Assembly (NCBI GenBank): GCA_033296885.1
Contig: MU863939.1
Coordinates: 124,001-188,000 of the forward strand
Length of the DNA stretch: 64,000 bases
Reading direction: 5' to 3'
From: Triangularia verruculosa
Lineage: Eukaryota; Ascomycota; Sordariomycetes; Sordariales; Podosporaceae
In this document: positions 1-10,136 of the stretch, piece after piece
How positions within the stretch are numbered: the first letter of the stretch is position 1
Layout of the letters: each line of letters opens with the position of its first letter
Notes under the pieces: model-generated
What the model was told of the DNA's origin: nothing
Database searches by the model: none
What the model saw: the letters and a program-made list of their open reading frames with translations, nothing else
Program-made: the position numbers and the translations under genes

Positions 1-1
1 A

Positions 2-262
2 ACGGCGATATCGATGGCTAGAAAACATGGCCACTGCCGTATTGTCGATCTTCTTGACCGACAGGAATCTAAGGAAGAGGATTGCCGGTCGGTTGATAAC
101 AAAGAGGGCATGTCGGAGACGGGAAGAGAAAATCAGTTAACAAATAACTTTGTCGAGAGGTCGACAACCCGCAGTTGTGGACAAGTTTCTTGGGCTCTGG
201 GGACTGTTAGCGCTTTAGCGTTACTCCTTTTCGTCGGCCTTCAAGGACTTTTGAAAAACTGA
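2..262 (+). CDS. C-terminal end of an ankyrin-repeat protein, cut by the window edge
   Basis: The frame is open from the first bases of the window to a TGA at 260-262. Its first residues (T-A-I-S-M-A-R-K-H-G-H-C-R-I-V-D-L-L) follow the helix part of an ankyrin repeat (A-x-x-x-G-H-x-x-I-V-x-L-L). A polar stretch of about 45 residues follows, then a hydrophobic segment near the C-terminus (V-S-A-L-A-L-L-L-F-V-G-L) that could be a tail anchor. Only one repeat is visible, so the assignment rests on one motif, and the 5' part of the gene lies outside the window. The ATG at position 14 is unlikely to be the true start because the repeat begins before it. Confidence 0.5.
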   Translation, partial: TAISMARKHGHCRIVDLLDRQESKEEDCRSVDNKEGMSETGRENQLTNNFVERSTTRSCGQVSWALGTVSALALLLFVGLQGLLKN

Positions 263-685
263 ATCTAGTCTGGTGTCGAGGTTCAAAACAGCGACGGCTC
301 TGGTTGGCTTGGGCGGGAGTAGGCATGTGGATGTTGAGGGTCTCAGTCTCTGGATTATAATCAAACATGTAGCGTTGTCAGTTAGCGATGGTTTACATTC
401 CAATTCTCTTACTAGCTGCTGGTATTGATACGGTCGTAATTCAATCTGCGATGCTGGGCCCACGGAGTGTGACTGATCTCGACAGCTTTCCAAGACTGCT
501 ACTGCTTTGTCGACATTGAGATCCAATGTTGTGCGTTGATCGTCGGTTCCAGGGGGCGTCAAAGGCAATTCGTTATAGCTCTCCGGCGGCGTGCTCTCGT
601 TAGGGCTCTTTCAACAGTACTGTTGCGTGATGGAGCCTGTGGGTGACGTTGGGTTGGCCATACTAACGAACTTGGTGGAAAGAGG

Positions 686-1045
686 TGTTAAACAACGGTA
701 TGGGGTTCAAACTTAGTTAATTGGTTGGTTGTCTTGGGGAGAAAGGTGCAGGTGGCTGGCCGCCTTAGAACCTGGTTACCCGAGTCCTACTACTAAGATA
801 TTAATTTCTTAACAGTGGGTCTCCCTAACTACTTTAATATCTTCTTTCGGTAATTACGCCGTCGTATTCAGCAGCACAGTCCGAGACTCGCCAGTTGTTA
901 AATAATAATATGGGGTGCAAACTTGGTTAATTCGTTGGTTGTTCTAGGGAAGAGGGCCAGGTAGTATAGGCTCTCCTGACCGGGTGGTTAAGGTCCTACT
1001 GCCAAGATATTAATTCATATTAATTCCTTAACAGTGGGCCTCTCA
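686..1045. repeat. Diverged direct repeat pair of about 140-150 bp
   Basis: Copy 1 is 686-825 and copy 2 is 896-1045. Both begin with TGTTAAA, contain ATGGGGT-CAAACTT-GTTAATT-GTTGGTTGT, and end with a shared block reading AAGATATTAATT then CTTAACAGTGGG. They differ by substitutions and small indels. The spacing of about 210 bp suggests an old tandem duplication or a fragment of a repeated element. Confidence 0.6.
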
Positions 1046-1787
1046 CTGTCTAATTCAACACCAGTCTTTAGGTAACTGCTTCACCCTCTTGAGACCCCTG
1101 TATATGCAGCGCTCTTAGCGACCAAATTCAACACTACGTATCCGAGACTAGAGTTTGAAACCGTTGCAAAGCTCAACGCTGGGTTGTCATCCGAAGGAGA
1201 CGCTCCAGCTAACAAACTCTAGTCTAGTATGGGAAGGAGGATTACGATCTGGTATATAATTAAGTTCGGGTTCAGCGGGATGGGACGTTCTAGTCGTGCT
1301 TTCTCCGTCCAGGCTCTCACTTTGTGTTGCCCTGAAATTACAAAAATAAGTTGCAGATATATAGAATAGGTCCGTACTATCTATATGACCTACCTGATCT
1401 GTGCCGCTGCTTAGCGGCTCCGATTTTTATCTGCCTCGATCTTACAACTAATAGCGCGTCTTTTAACTAATCGTTCGTCTCTGTTCGGGAGATTGGGAGG
1501 GGTCCTGGGTTTAAGGGAGGGTGTACTTAGTCTGGAGAGAGCTTTATTCCTTCGTACTTAAAAGAAGGGTAAGTTAATAGTCCTCGTTACGACCTTGATA
1601 CAAGTGGGGCACGGGAAGCTCCTGTCTAATTATTAGAACTAGGGGTTAACCAATGAGATTGTAAACGAGCATCGATCCAGAAGGGGAGGTCTTGGGATTG
1701 ACGGGATCGAAGCTCGATCCTCTAGATCTAGGTATAGAGGTACTTGGGGAGGAAGCTGTGTATGCCCTGTTGCCTAGGTCAAAACGT

Positions 1788-2305
1788 AGAAGCTGTTTCT
1801 GGCTCCAGCAAAGGCAGACCATCGCTGCCTACACAGGCAAAATGAAAGAAGCCGTTTCTGGCTGTAGCAGAGGCTGGGATTTCATGTCATGATCCTAGCG
1901 CTGCCTTAGCCTAAATGATTTGTATATAGAAGCTGTTTCCGACTCTGCGAAGGAAGAAGATCCCCGCCATAAAAGCTGTACTCCAGAAATGGCTCTTGGA
2001 GTTAAATAGACCCACTCGAAAGGTAGCATTCGATGGCTGGTGGCTCCGTAAGGCGAGTATGAACTAGCGTAAAAATGCAATCTTATATGCCCGATTAAGT
2101 TAGGAACTATCTAAAGTTTCGGTGAACCGGGATGTAGGAACAATGTTTGGAGGGAGATGATTTGCCTGATTTGGACGAATTCAGAAACTGATCCTGGCGT
2201 GGACATACCACGCTGCAGGAGCTGTCTCTGACTCTGGCGAAGGCAGGGGTTCTCTGTCATAATCCCTACCTGCTTGACCGAACCGTCTATGCTCCAGAAA
2301 CAGCT
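1788..2305. repeat. Degenerate short repeats with a 12-bp inverted pair
   Basis: A unit of about 30 bp starting GAAGCTGTTTCTGGCT recurs with changes at 1788, 1848, 1928 and 2216. After the copies at 1848 and 2216 similarity extends further (a TCTGTCATAATCC-like block). AGCTGTTTCTGG at 1791-1802 is the exact reverse complement of CCAGAAACAGCT at 2294-2305, so the block as a whole is bounded by an inverted repeat. It may be a decayed MITE-like element, but no target-site duplication was identified. Confidence 0.45.
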
Positions 2306-2338
2306 CTGGAATGGCCTGGTGTCACGTGAATTCACTCA

Positions 2339-2440
2339 TTGCTCACCCTGCTCAGGCCTTTGCTCACCCCGCTCAGGTTTTACTCACCTTGCTCAGGGCC
2401 TTGCTCACCCTGCTCAGGAGATCTCCACTTCTGCTCAGGT
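2339..2440. repeat. Tandem repeat of period 20-21 bp
   Basis: At least four units built on GCTCACCCTGCTCAGG start near 2341, 2362, 2382 and 2403, with a partial fifth. Three spacings are 21, 20 and 21 bp, so one unit is a base short. Read on the minus strand in the frame of the ORF at 2373-2648, a 21-bp unit encodes a heptad (L-S-x-V-S-K-x). Confidence 0.7.
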
Positions 2441-2648
2441 TAAAGCGGCGAGTGCTCAGGTCCAAGAACGGAAATGGAAATTGTCCATGTCCAGATTCCG
2501 ATATTGCAATGCTTGTTGTAGCAGTAATGCTGCCGTTTTTGATGCACATGTTGGTGTTGGGAGAACCATCATCTTCTGTTGAAGCTGACACAAAAATATT
2601 TGCAAAACCAACAACGATGGCTAGAATGAAAGTCACTCCGCGTACCAT
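2373..2648 (-). CDS. Putative small secreted protein ending in heptad repeats
   Basis: This 91-residue ORF starts with a good signal-peptide pattern: a basic MVRG, a hydrophobic core (T-F-I-L-A-I-V-V-G-F-A-N-I-F-V) and a small-residue cleavage site (S-A-S). The middle is Ser/Thr-rich with a single Cys. A dibasic TRR precedes the last third, which runs into the tandem repeat and reads L-S-R-V-S-K-A then L-S-K-V-S-K-T before the stop. The stop falls exactly where one repeat unit is 20 instead of 21 bp, so the original frame may have been longer. I recognise no family. An effector-like or repeat-peptide precursor is possible. The surroundings are decayed, so expression is uncertain. Confidence 0.35.
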   Translation of the reverse strand: MVRGVTFILAIVVGFANIFVSASTEDDGSPNTNMCIKNGSITATTSIAISESGHGQFPFPFLDLSTRRFNLSRSGDLLSRVSKALSKVSKT

Positions 2649-4302
2649 GACGACTGACCGGAGTCAAGTTCCGATACGCTTGATTGTGGCGTGTGGTCAA
2701 TGGATGTTTAGGCGCAAAATTTGTATCGGTACGTATAGAGAAGTAGGTAAGGGGCGCTTATAGACGTTAAGGCATGGAAACAATGTCGAAAGGTTCAAGT
2801 TCCAGAATTGCAAAGAGGTGGGGGATGGCCGGAATTTAACCATCAGTGCTGGAAAGTTACAGCGTCATACGGAACTTTTGGTGGTCCTTAGAAGAAAGAG
2901 AGATCAGGTTTAACTTACTGGTACCTTTTTATTTTGTCAGTTCCCTCTCACTTTATGCCTCTTCATCGGATGCCTAATACTTCTAACAAAGAGAGGTATT
3001 GGTCACGACTGTCTACCGGAAAATTTACCGCGGTGGCTAATCACTGCGAATGTCATCAGGTACTGAATCTTAGGTAAATGGGAGGAAATTACTGGATAGG
3101 CTGAAAGGCTGCAACGTCCTACAAGCTAAAGTGGATTGGTATATACGGCCTATCAGGCCAAGTACCTTACATACACCTAATTAAAATTGATCGCCACTGT
3201 TATTGGCACGCCAGCTGTTTGCTTCCGGGTTTATAACCCAATCCAAAACACATTTACTTTGTGACGCATGTTACACATGTCAAACTACGAGATAAAATGA
3301 CAATCAAGTTGAAGATCGGAGATACTTAAAAAAGTCAACTGCCCGGCTATGGTGCATCAGTTTAATCAAGCACCACAAGGTTCGTTTACATGGCTCGTTT
3401 ACATGTTTTCGATGAGCTGAGATTTGTCTGCACAAACTAGCCTCGTGCAAGCGGAACATCCCTCACCCGTTGATGGAAAAAGTTTCCAATTGCGCTGTTT
3501 CAGCTTATACCCATTTCATTAAGGTACCATTCCATCTCAATTAACCATTGTCATACGACCTCGGAAACTCGTTGTCAAACACAGCATGACCTTGAAGTGA
3601 TTCTTTGCGAGCCTCATGTCATGAACGCGTGGGCCTCCAATGTTTTAAGGCATTTTTTAAAAGTAGGTACCACCGGCCAACCTCCCAGAAGCGCGTCCTG
3701 TGCCGAGATAAACACTTGAAACACTGGTTTAGGGCGGTGTAGACTTTCAGCTGTCAATTAGAGTGCGGCCATCACCAGTCTACCGGCTGTGCCATGTGGC
3801 AGCATCGGAATTTGTTGTCTAAACCCCAAACGTCTTACCGTACCGTACCTAAGACCTACATCGACGCCTTAGGAAACAGACGGTAGGCTTGAAAGCTGTG
3901 TTATCTCATTGGGTGCTATCTCATTGGGCACTGTCCCTAGCGGTCATACACACAAACTCTGGGGGCTGATTATGCTAACAGTATGAAGTAAAGTACCGTA
4001 GGTTAGGTGGATGATGGCAACCGTCTTAGCGGGTATTTGCATAGTGCAGTATTTTTGTGCACAGCTTATGCCGAAGCTGGCTCGCGCACAATATGGTGTT
4101 CTGCGCAGTGGCCAAAAACAAGTGCTAGTTCGACGTATCTGTCACGTGCGTCCTCATGGTAAATCGGAGATTGACCCGCTCATGCCAACTTCGCGCTCCA
4201 CCAAGCGAGCACCATGAAGCCGGATTTCCAAGTGCAATATATTTTGTCCATTTTTGCTTCTTTTTCTTTCTAGCTCACCACCATAAGTTTTGAGACAGCT
4301 AG
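2649..4302. other. Non-coding stretch containing copy 1 of a dispersed repeat
   Basis: No convincing gene is seen. The only structured content is copy 1 (3583-3950) of the repeat described in the next entry. Confidence 0.5.
3583..3950 (+). repeat. Dispersed repeat, copy 1 (partner at 7141-7500)
   Basis: This stretch and 7141-7500 share several blocks in the same order: CATGACC-TGAAGTGAT, GCGAGCCTCATGTCAT, GCCGTGCCATGTGGCAGCAT (with one change here), ACGCCT and CTCATTGGG. They differ throughout by substitutions and small gaps. The two copies are direct and about 3.56 kb apart, with one intact gene between them. They could be LTR-like remnants or ends of a segmental duplication. Confidence 0.6.
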
Positions 4303-6081
4303 ATGGCAACTGCGATCGTAAATATCGGCGACGATAACGATGGTCATCTGGGGCTTTACCCCCGTTGCGGCATTTGCGCAGACACGGTATTGAGGCACGA
4401 ACGGGTAATAGCACGTATGTGAGCTTGCCGTCTACGCTTCCGAGTCTTAGGCCATACTATCACGAGGGTCGATGGCCGTGTATTGTGCCGCTATCCCGAC
4501 TGCAAAAAATGCGCCGCTTCACCCGAGTTCGCTCCAGTCCATTTTGACTGCTTCGAGATCTTCCGGCAACAATGTTCGGTCAGTGCATCAGCTGCGTCGA
4601 ACCGTCTGTGGATCTTAGCGGTGTGGAGGAATCCTTGGCGTGGAGCGCAGCCTGTCCATCTTTCGGCTCCGATGGTGGACAAGGACACACTCAGGACAAT
4701 ATCCAGCTTTTGCGGGTTGCCGCGACTGTACAAATTACCGTTAGAGCTACTTGAGATGATTCGGCAGTATTCTAGACATTCGTTGCTGTGGAGATGTATC
4801 CCGGCACTTCAGTTGGCTGACTATGTGTCGGCTACGAAACCAAAGCCGCTCCTTACGGTCCCGCTGCGAGAGCTTCTCTTCTGGGAGCGTGGTGGGAATT
4901 TTGAACGCGTTACAGCGTCCCGACTACCGCTCCAGACACTACGGTTCACCGTCGATTCTGCCGGCATCAGCAAAGTCGAACGCCTTCCTGGCCCGCCCAC
5001 GTATGCCGGCGAATGTACTAGTCGCTACGCCTTTATTGTCCAAGATGAAACGTCCATTTCTGACGTAGTGGCACAGTTTAAGGTACGTCTCTGATACCTG
5101 TCTTATTTTAGGTCTTATACGTTAACAGTCCTTTTCGCTTTACAGGACGGACAGCTGCGCCTCAATTTACCTACTTGGCTACGAACGCTCCCTATTTGGA
5201 ACACTCCCGCACCACCCATTTACAAAGCATATCCCGCGGACCTTGCTTCGTGCCAGACTATCTATGCGATTAAGATGGACGAGATAAAAGGCATTACTTT
5301 TTTTTTCTCTTTTGGCCAGTTGTTTGGCATTCACATCCACGGCTCCAAGGAATCGTACGCTATGGACACCTTTACACGAAATTTCCCCAATCGACTTCAG
5401 CGGACCGTTGTCTGGATTTATTTACCCATATCACAGGACGATCGTATTCTCGTTCTCGGTATCAGAGAAGCATCGCCCTCTCGGGACCTGAACGTCCTTG
5501 TCAGGACGGAGCTCGTGGGTGACATCATCATTGGCTTACAATCCAAAGGTCACGTTAAGGACCGATGTCTAGCCGCATCTGCTCCCTTAACAATGATTTA
5601 TGGTGAACCGAGAGAGGGACACCCGGTCCGCTTCTTCGGTGCCCACTGCAGAGCGCCCTTGGATCGGGCCCTTCCTAAGCCATTTCGCTTGGAAAAGCCC
5701 GGCCCCTGCCCGATCGACGATGACACCTATTTCTCATGGGCCCCTCTGCGCGACGTTTCGTCAACACTAGTCTTCTACGACCAAGACACCGGATTTTGCC
5801 GAGGTATCGTGTTCAGCTACCAGAACGGGGGTTCCCGGGCCGTTGGTCAGTGCCGTCCACAGTTGGATCCAGCAGAGAGTGTTGTCCGACCAGTCGGACT
5901 TAATTTCAGAGCCAGTTCATCTCCTTCACGTTGGAACCGAACGCGTCATATGGTGCAAGTCAAGTTTAAGCGAACCAACCACACAGAGAAGGAAATTGAG
6001 GGATGGGAGTCTCGACCAATGAAGGGGCGGGTCAAGTTCTGGTTTACAGTCGAATCCTCGTTTCTGGTTGTCGAGAGTTGA
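4303..6081 (+). CDS. Conserved fungal protein with zinc-binding N-terminus and F-box-like motif
   Basis: Three exons fit: 4303-4414, 4451-5082 and 5146-6081, giving 559 residues with an open frame across both joins. Intron 2 (63 bp) has GTACGT and TACAG ends. Intron 1 is only 36 bp (GTATGT...CTTAG), short for a fungal intron, but removing it joins two frames that together give a zinc-type pattern: C-G-I-C, then C-R-Y-P-D-C-K-K-C, then H-F-D-C. Around residue 125 an F-box-like motif follows (L-P-L-E-L-L-E-M-I). The long C-terminal part has no motif I know. I recognise it as a recurrent uncharacterised Pezizomycotina family type, not as a named gene. A role as a substrate adaptor in ubiquitylation is an inference from the F-box-like motif only. 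It lies between the two dispersed repeat copies. Confidence 0.75.
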
Positions 6082-6462
6082 GTGACTTTCGTAAGGAACA
6101 TTTCCTAAGCAGGCTTGTGTTTTAGTTTCAAGAAGGGGACAACGGATCCCGGTTCACTTCTGTATCCATACACTATACACTGTTCCATCTATATCCTTGT
6201 GTTTCTTCAGGGCCTTGTCTGTGAAAAGTATCTCTGGCGGTCCTTCGTCTGCCATCCTTGCAGGTCGGCCTTCGATCTGCTTTCTCCAGCGGTCTTCCCA
6301 TGGCTGGTACTCATAAGGAAATTACTACCTAGTTTTTAGGACTATCAACCTTTGAAAAGAGTAACAGAGGGGAGACAAGAGCTAAGAGGAGAACCTTACA
6401 TAGAAGCATCAGCAGGAACAAGACATGTTAGAGACTCCTTGTAGAATTCGAAGAAATGGCTG
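6082..6462. other. Intergenic, nothing recognised
   Basis: Short frames only; no protein motif, repeat or RNA feature was seen. Confidence 0.4.
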
Positions 6463-6879
6463 TCAGCTAAGTTGCCTTGTCCAGTAGACCGTCTCTGTTT
6501 CATGGCGGTAAAACCACACGGTTCTTTGATCACGCTTTCCCTCGGCCCAGTCATCTTCGGTAGATGACTGTATATGACCGTTCCTATCGAACTGGAGTTC
6601 ATCCTTCCCAAAAGTGTGGGGTATTCTGGTTATCGTCACTTCCAGTGCCTTTCTACCGTCTGCAACGTGATGTCCCTCCGAAGAACCGGCCACAGGGTAG
6701 CCCTCCGCTTCGAAATGGTCTTGAAGCTCTTCACTGGTGGTCCAACCGGGGATTTCATCGCCGAGCCCGTAGTCGGCCTCTTCTTGGGCGGTAGCAGAGG
6801 TGGATGGACCCACCCCAAAGTCCATAGCATCGGCCGACGTCGACGGTGAGACTGCGTCTTGCTGACGAACTGCATCCAA
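6463..6879 (-). CDS. Hypothetical acidic protein, possibly partial
   Basis: The open frame encodes up to 138 residues. The first codon at 6879 is TTG; the first ATG in frame is about 18 codons in (MDFGVGPSTS). The N-terminal half is Ser/Thr/Glu-rich. The C-terminal third is basic and aromatic (W-F-Y-R-H-E-T-E-T-V-Y-W). The reading frame continues upstream of 6879 to a possible splice acceptor near 6900, so a 5' exon may be missing. Two overlapping plus-strand ORFs and one minus-strand ORF in the same stretch look less protein-like. I recognise no family. Confidence 0.35.
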   Translation of the reverse strand: MDAVRQQDAVSPSTSADAMDFGVGPSTSATAQEEADYGLGDEIPGWTTSEELQDHFEAEGYPVAGSSEGHHVADGRKALEVTITRIPHTFGKDELQFDRNGHIQSSTEDDWAEGKRDQRTVWFYRHETETVYWTRQLS

Positions 6880-6947
6880 CTGAACGACTTCAGTGTCGTG
6901 CTAGCCGGCGGGCAATGTTGCGTTGGCCGGCCTGGGCGATGGGGTGA

Positions 6948-6974
6948 CCGCGTGCAAAATCATTCTGCACGCGG
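6948..6974. promoter_or_regulatory. Perfect 9-bp inverted repeat with 9-nt spacer
   Basis: CCGCGTGCA (6948-6956) is mirrored by TGCACGCGG (6966-6974) around a 9-nt A/T-rich spacer. It sits about 70 bp upstream of the minus-strand ORF at 6463-6879. It could be a binding site for a dimeric regulator or a hairpin. No function can be assigned from sequence. Confidence 0.4.
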
Positions 6975-7140
6975 CTGCCCCGTAGATGTCTATTTCATCT
7001 GTTGAGGTAGGTACCACACAGTTTATAGGTGTGCTGGCTCAACACGTACTACCATTTTATCACGTCTTCATCTGAAAATCTCAAACACCTCATCACAACA
7101 GGTACTACCATGTGCCGCAAGAGCCTGACGCCACACCGAG

Positions 7141-7500
7141 CATGACCCTGAAGTGATCGTGTGCGAGCCTCATGTCATTGACTCGGACCCGCAGGCCTCC
7201 GATGTTTCACGCTACTGAAAAACACACCATCAGCCACCTTGTAAGAATGAGAATGTTGTGTTCATCGGGAGGATAAGCCTTTGTCACTGGGTTGCAGGTG
7301 TCCCACACCAGCTGTCAAATTAGCGCCCGGTCATGACCGTTGTACTGGCCGTGCCATGTGGCAGCATCGGGGATTTGGGGTCTGGATCCCCAACGCTTTA
7401 CCATGCCTACCTAGGGACCCGCATAGACGCCTGAGAGACCAGACAATAGACCTGAATATATGCTCCTCATTGGGCGCGGAGGGTTAGACCACACCCACAT
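7141..7500 (+). repeat. Dispersed repeat, copy 2 (partner at 3583-3950)
   Basis: Same orientation and block order as copy 1. Blocks include GCGAGCCTCATGTCAT, the perfect 20-mer GCCGTGCCATGTGGCAGCAT, and CTCATTGGGCGCGG. No coding frame is shared between the copies. Confidence 0.6.
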
Positions 7501-8206
7501 TTTCGAATGGATTTGTGCACTTTCATAGCCTTGTGTCAATTGATTGGTAAAATCTGGCACGCCGGTCCAGGATAAGGTCTCCTATACGCCAATTTTCTAG
7601 CCGCAAAGCACCTTCAAGCGCTATGTGTATGTTGTGGTATATTTTGATGGTAATAGAAGACCTCGACAAGTCAAAGCACGTTGATGAAGACCTGGCTCGA
7701 GGCTGAATGGTGCTTGCTCCTGAGCTGAAAAGCTCAACGACGACTTCGTTTTTAGCACAGAGCCTGATTGATCTTGGTTGGTTGATGGAGAGCAGGGACA
7801 CACTACCACATTCTGTGGCGTCCCGATGTCACAAACATTCTGCAGGATATTGTTCTCTTAACCGGCCTTCTTCTGCAGGCGTGTGGTTATTATTTATGAA
7901 GGTACCTATCCACCAGGTGCTGAGGGCCATGCAGGTCAGTCGAGGCTCATTTTCAGGCACGAAAGGAAGACAGCAGAACGAGACCCAAATTAGACTTGTA
8001 ATGAGGGCAGAGTAAGTATACAAGGGCGCCAATTCAAGAACCCCTGTTTCATCCCACAAGGGAGTAGAGCCTTGTTTATGAGAGTGGATCAAGTATAAAG
8101 ACATCGTTCTTAAGCTCCCTTCGAGCTCCTGACTCCCATAACGTTTCTAATAGACCACAAACATTACCCTTCACCGCAGAGACGACACAAGCCTTAAGAC
8201 GCAGAA

Positions 8207-9559
8207 ATGCCGACCAATACATCTATCATGTCCAACAGCTCCGGACCGGTAGGGTACTTCTGCGACTATTTCAGCACCTTCGAAGCTATCACAGAAAGCC
8301 CATGGTTCGCCAATCTCTCTCTAGGAAACATGACCTGTAGTGGCGGAGAACCTTGTAACGAAGGTATAATCTCGGAAGGCCTCTCGAAGGGATTATATCT
8401 CGTTCATAATGGCACCACTGTCGAACTCATGAAGGACATTCAGTCTGATCCTGATGTCGCTGGAGTGGGGGTAAGCTGAACATCCATTAGCCGTGACCTG
8501 CATTTTTACTCATGAAAATTGATCAGATCTTCATTGCCTTTGCCGTGGGATTTTACTTTTCTTGGATAGCTGCACAGATCATTCATGGGTTTGAACTATT
8601 TGAAATCTCAGAAAGGTATGGTTAACGCTTTCTTAAATTGTCCAGGTAGATTATGATTCTAATGATTGACCAGGAGAAAGAGGATTGGGAGAATGCATGG
8701 AATCATCGACACAATCCTGATTTCTTGGAGCGACCAACAGATCGTATTAGGTCTGGCAACAAGCATTGCAACACTCTACCATTGGGGTTCCTTCTCCACC
8801 TATCATTTCAATATCATCAAGCAATGGTTGGTGTTTTGCACAATTACCCACGCCAACGCACTCTTAGTGCACTGCGAGTACTTCGGGGACAAAAGGAAAT
8901 GGCTTAACCGCCTTCGCGGTGCACTCATGTCCATACACACCGTGTTGACTATTTATGTCTTCTTTAAGGACGGGAACTTCAACATTATCCCTGGGCTCGC
9001 TAATAAGACGCCACTTCAAATTCTCCCAGCCCGATGCTTCTTTACCAACGCCAGCAGAGGGGAAACCCTTGAGACCATTCGACAAAGCACAACCGAGTAC
9101 GGCAGCTTGATTCTATTATTAACTGCGTTCATTCTTCTTCTCTTTGGCCTCGGCTCGCTGATAGTGAGACTTTTCTCAAAGCGCACCGCCAGGCAAGTTT
9201 CATGGGTTCTTAGGCAACTTGGGCTTTCCGGAAACCTGATAGTCGGCGCCTATGTCACGTCTAAAATCTGTTACCTCCGGATTTGGTTGACAGACGAACA
9301 ACTTATTGACGATGAAGAGCATACATACTCCTACGGCCAGTTTGTGCCCATCCTCATGTCGATATTTGTGCTTTTCGGGGCCATCGAGACCTGGCTTGGT
9401 GAGTTCTTTGCCCGCCCTACGTTGATAGCCACCTATTACAGGATTACAAGCCGCCCCTTACATTCAGAGTATCAACTAATTCTTTCAACCACAGATGAGG
9501 GAACCAGCAAGTCGCTATCGGAGCGTAAAATCAGCAAACATCAACATGAATCAGATTGA
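8207..9559 (+). CDS. Seven-helix integral membrane protein
   Basis: Four exons fit: 8207-8470, 8527-8615, 8674-9398 and 9495-9559 (380 residues). Introns are 56, 58 and 96 bp. The last has GTGAGT, a CTAAT branch-like site and CCACAG, but its length is a multiple of three, so it could be retained and add 32 residues. The first 85 residues are polar with five N-glycosylation sequons and several Cys, so the N-terminus is probably extracellular or lumenal. Seven hydrophobic segments then follow (I-F-I-A-F-A-V-G-F-Y is the start of the first; Y-G-Q-F-V-P-I-L-M-S of the last). The C-terminal tail is short and charged. I know similar fungal membrane proteins only as uncharacterised. The topology resembles a receptor, but no GPCR family motif is evident. 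Confidence 0.75.
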
Positions 9560-10136
9560 AACTTCAGGAAAGACCGTGGGTGATGATTCGCTAGTAGGCC
9601 ATATAGTGAAGCTGTTGGAGTTTCTGTGAGAGCTATTCCCTCTAGAAAGTTTTTACTGTTGTCTGATTGTATTATTTCCGTTTCTCCTTATGGAGGCTTT
9701 CTATTTGATACTACATTGTGTGCTAGTACAAAATGTCGATATGAGCCCAGGTAGGCGGTGAATCCCTGCCTTCACGTAGGTGCTATAGGTGCATATAGTT
9801 ATTCGTCGCTTCGCATCTTAGTCTTTAGTTTTGGCGCGTCGAGTGATCACTTTAGCGGCATTCCCTAGGGTTTTAGCTTTCAGAGCAGCTACATCCTTAA
9901 GGTCTGGCATCTAGGGACCGCTGAACCCCTTTTGTGGGCCCGCTTTATCAAGGGTTAGCGTCGCGGCCCTTGCGCTCCTGATATTGCAGAGAAACTACCC
10001 ACTTCGATTTTGCAGTGACCATGAAACTGGCGTGTCACCTCGCCCGAGAGCAGCACTATGCCGCGCATACTCAATAAAGCAGGTGGGGATTCACCTTCTT
10101 CAGATGTTTTGACTTCATCTACTGACACTCTTCAGC
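9560..10136. other. Intergenic with a short motif shared with 22.35 kb
   Basis: No gene is seen. CTGAACCCCTTTTGTGGGCCC at about 9921-9941 recurs with one change at 22347-22367, and both are followed within 40 bp by a GGGTTAG block. Confidence 0.4.
9918..9960. repeat. Possible transposon-end remnant (partner at 22341-22402)
   Basis: The segment reads CCGCTGAACCCC, TTTTGTGGGCCCGCTTTATC, AAGGGTTAGCG. Its two ends form an imperfect inverted repeat (CGCTGAACCCCTT against CGCTAACCCTT). The same core occurs at 22347-22367, near a GGGTTAGGG block. The pattern suggests terminal sequences of a DNA transposon, but no transposase is present. Confidence 0.35.

Larger units (their letters stand above)
263..2372. 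other. Gene-poor stretch with degenerate repeats
   Basis: No open frame here has recognisable protein features. The stretch holds a pair of diverged direct repeats (686-825 and 896-1045) and a set of degenerate short repeats (1788-2305), both listed separately. It looks like decayed mobile or repeat DNA. Confidence 0.5.
6880..8206. other. Intergenic with dispersed repeat copy 2 and a GC-rich dyad
   Basis: It contains a perfect 9-bp inverted repeat (6948-6974) and repeat copy 2 (7141-7500). The ORFs at 7523-7801 and 7707-8015 overlap on opposite strands and show no protein signature. The last 100 bp before 8207 are the probable promoter and 5' UTR of the membrane protein gene. Confidence 0.45.
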
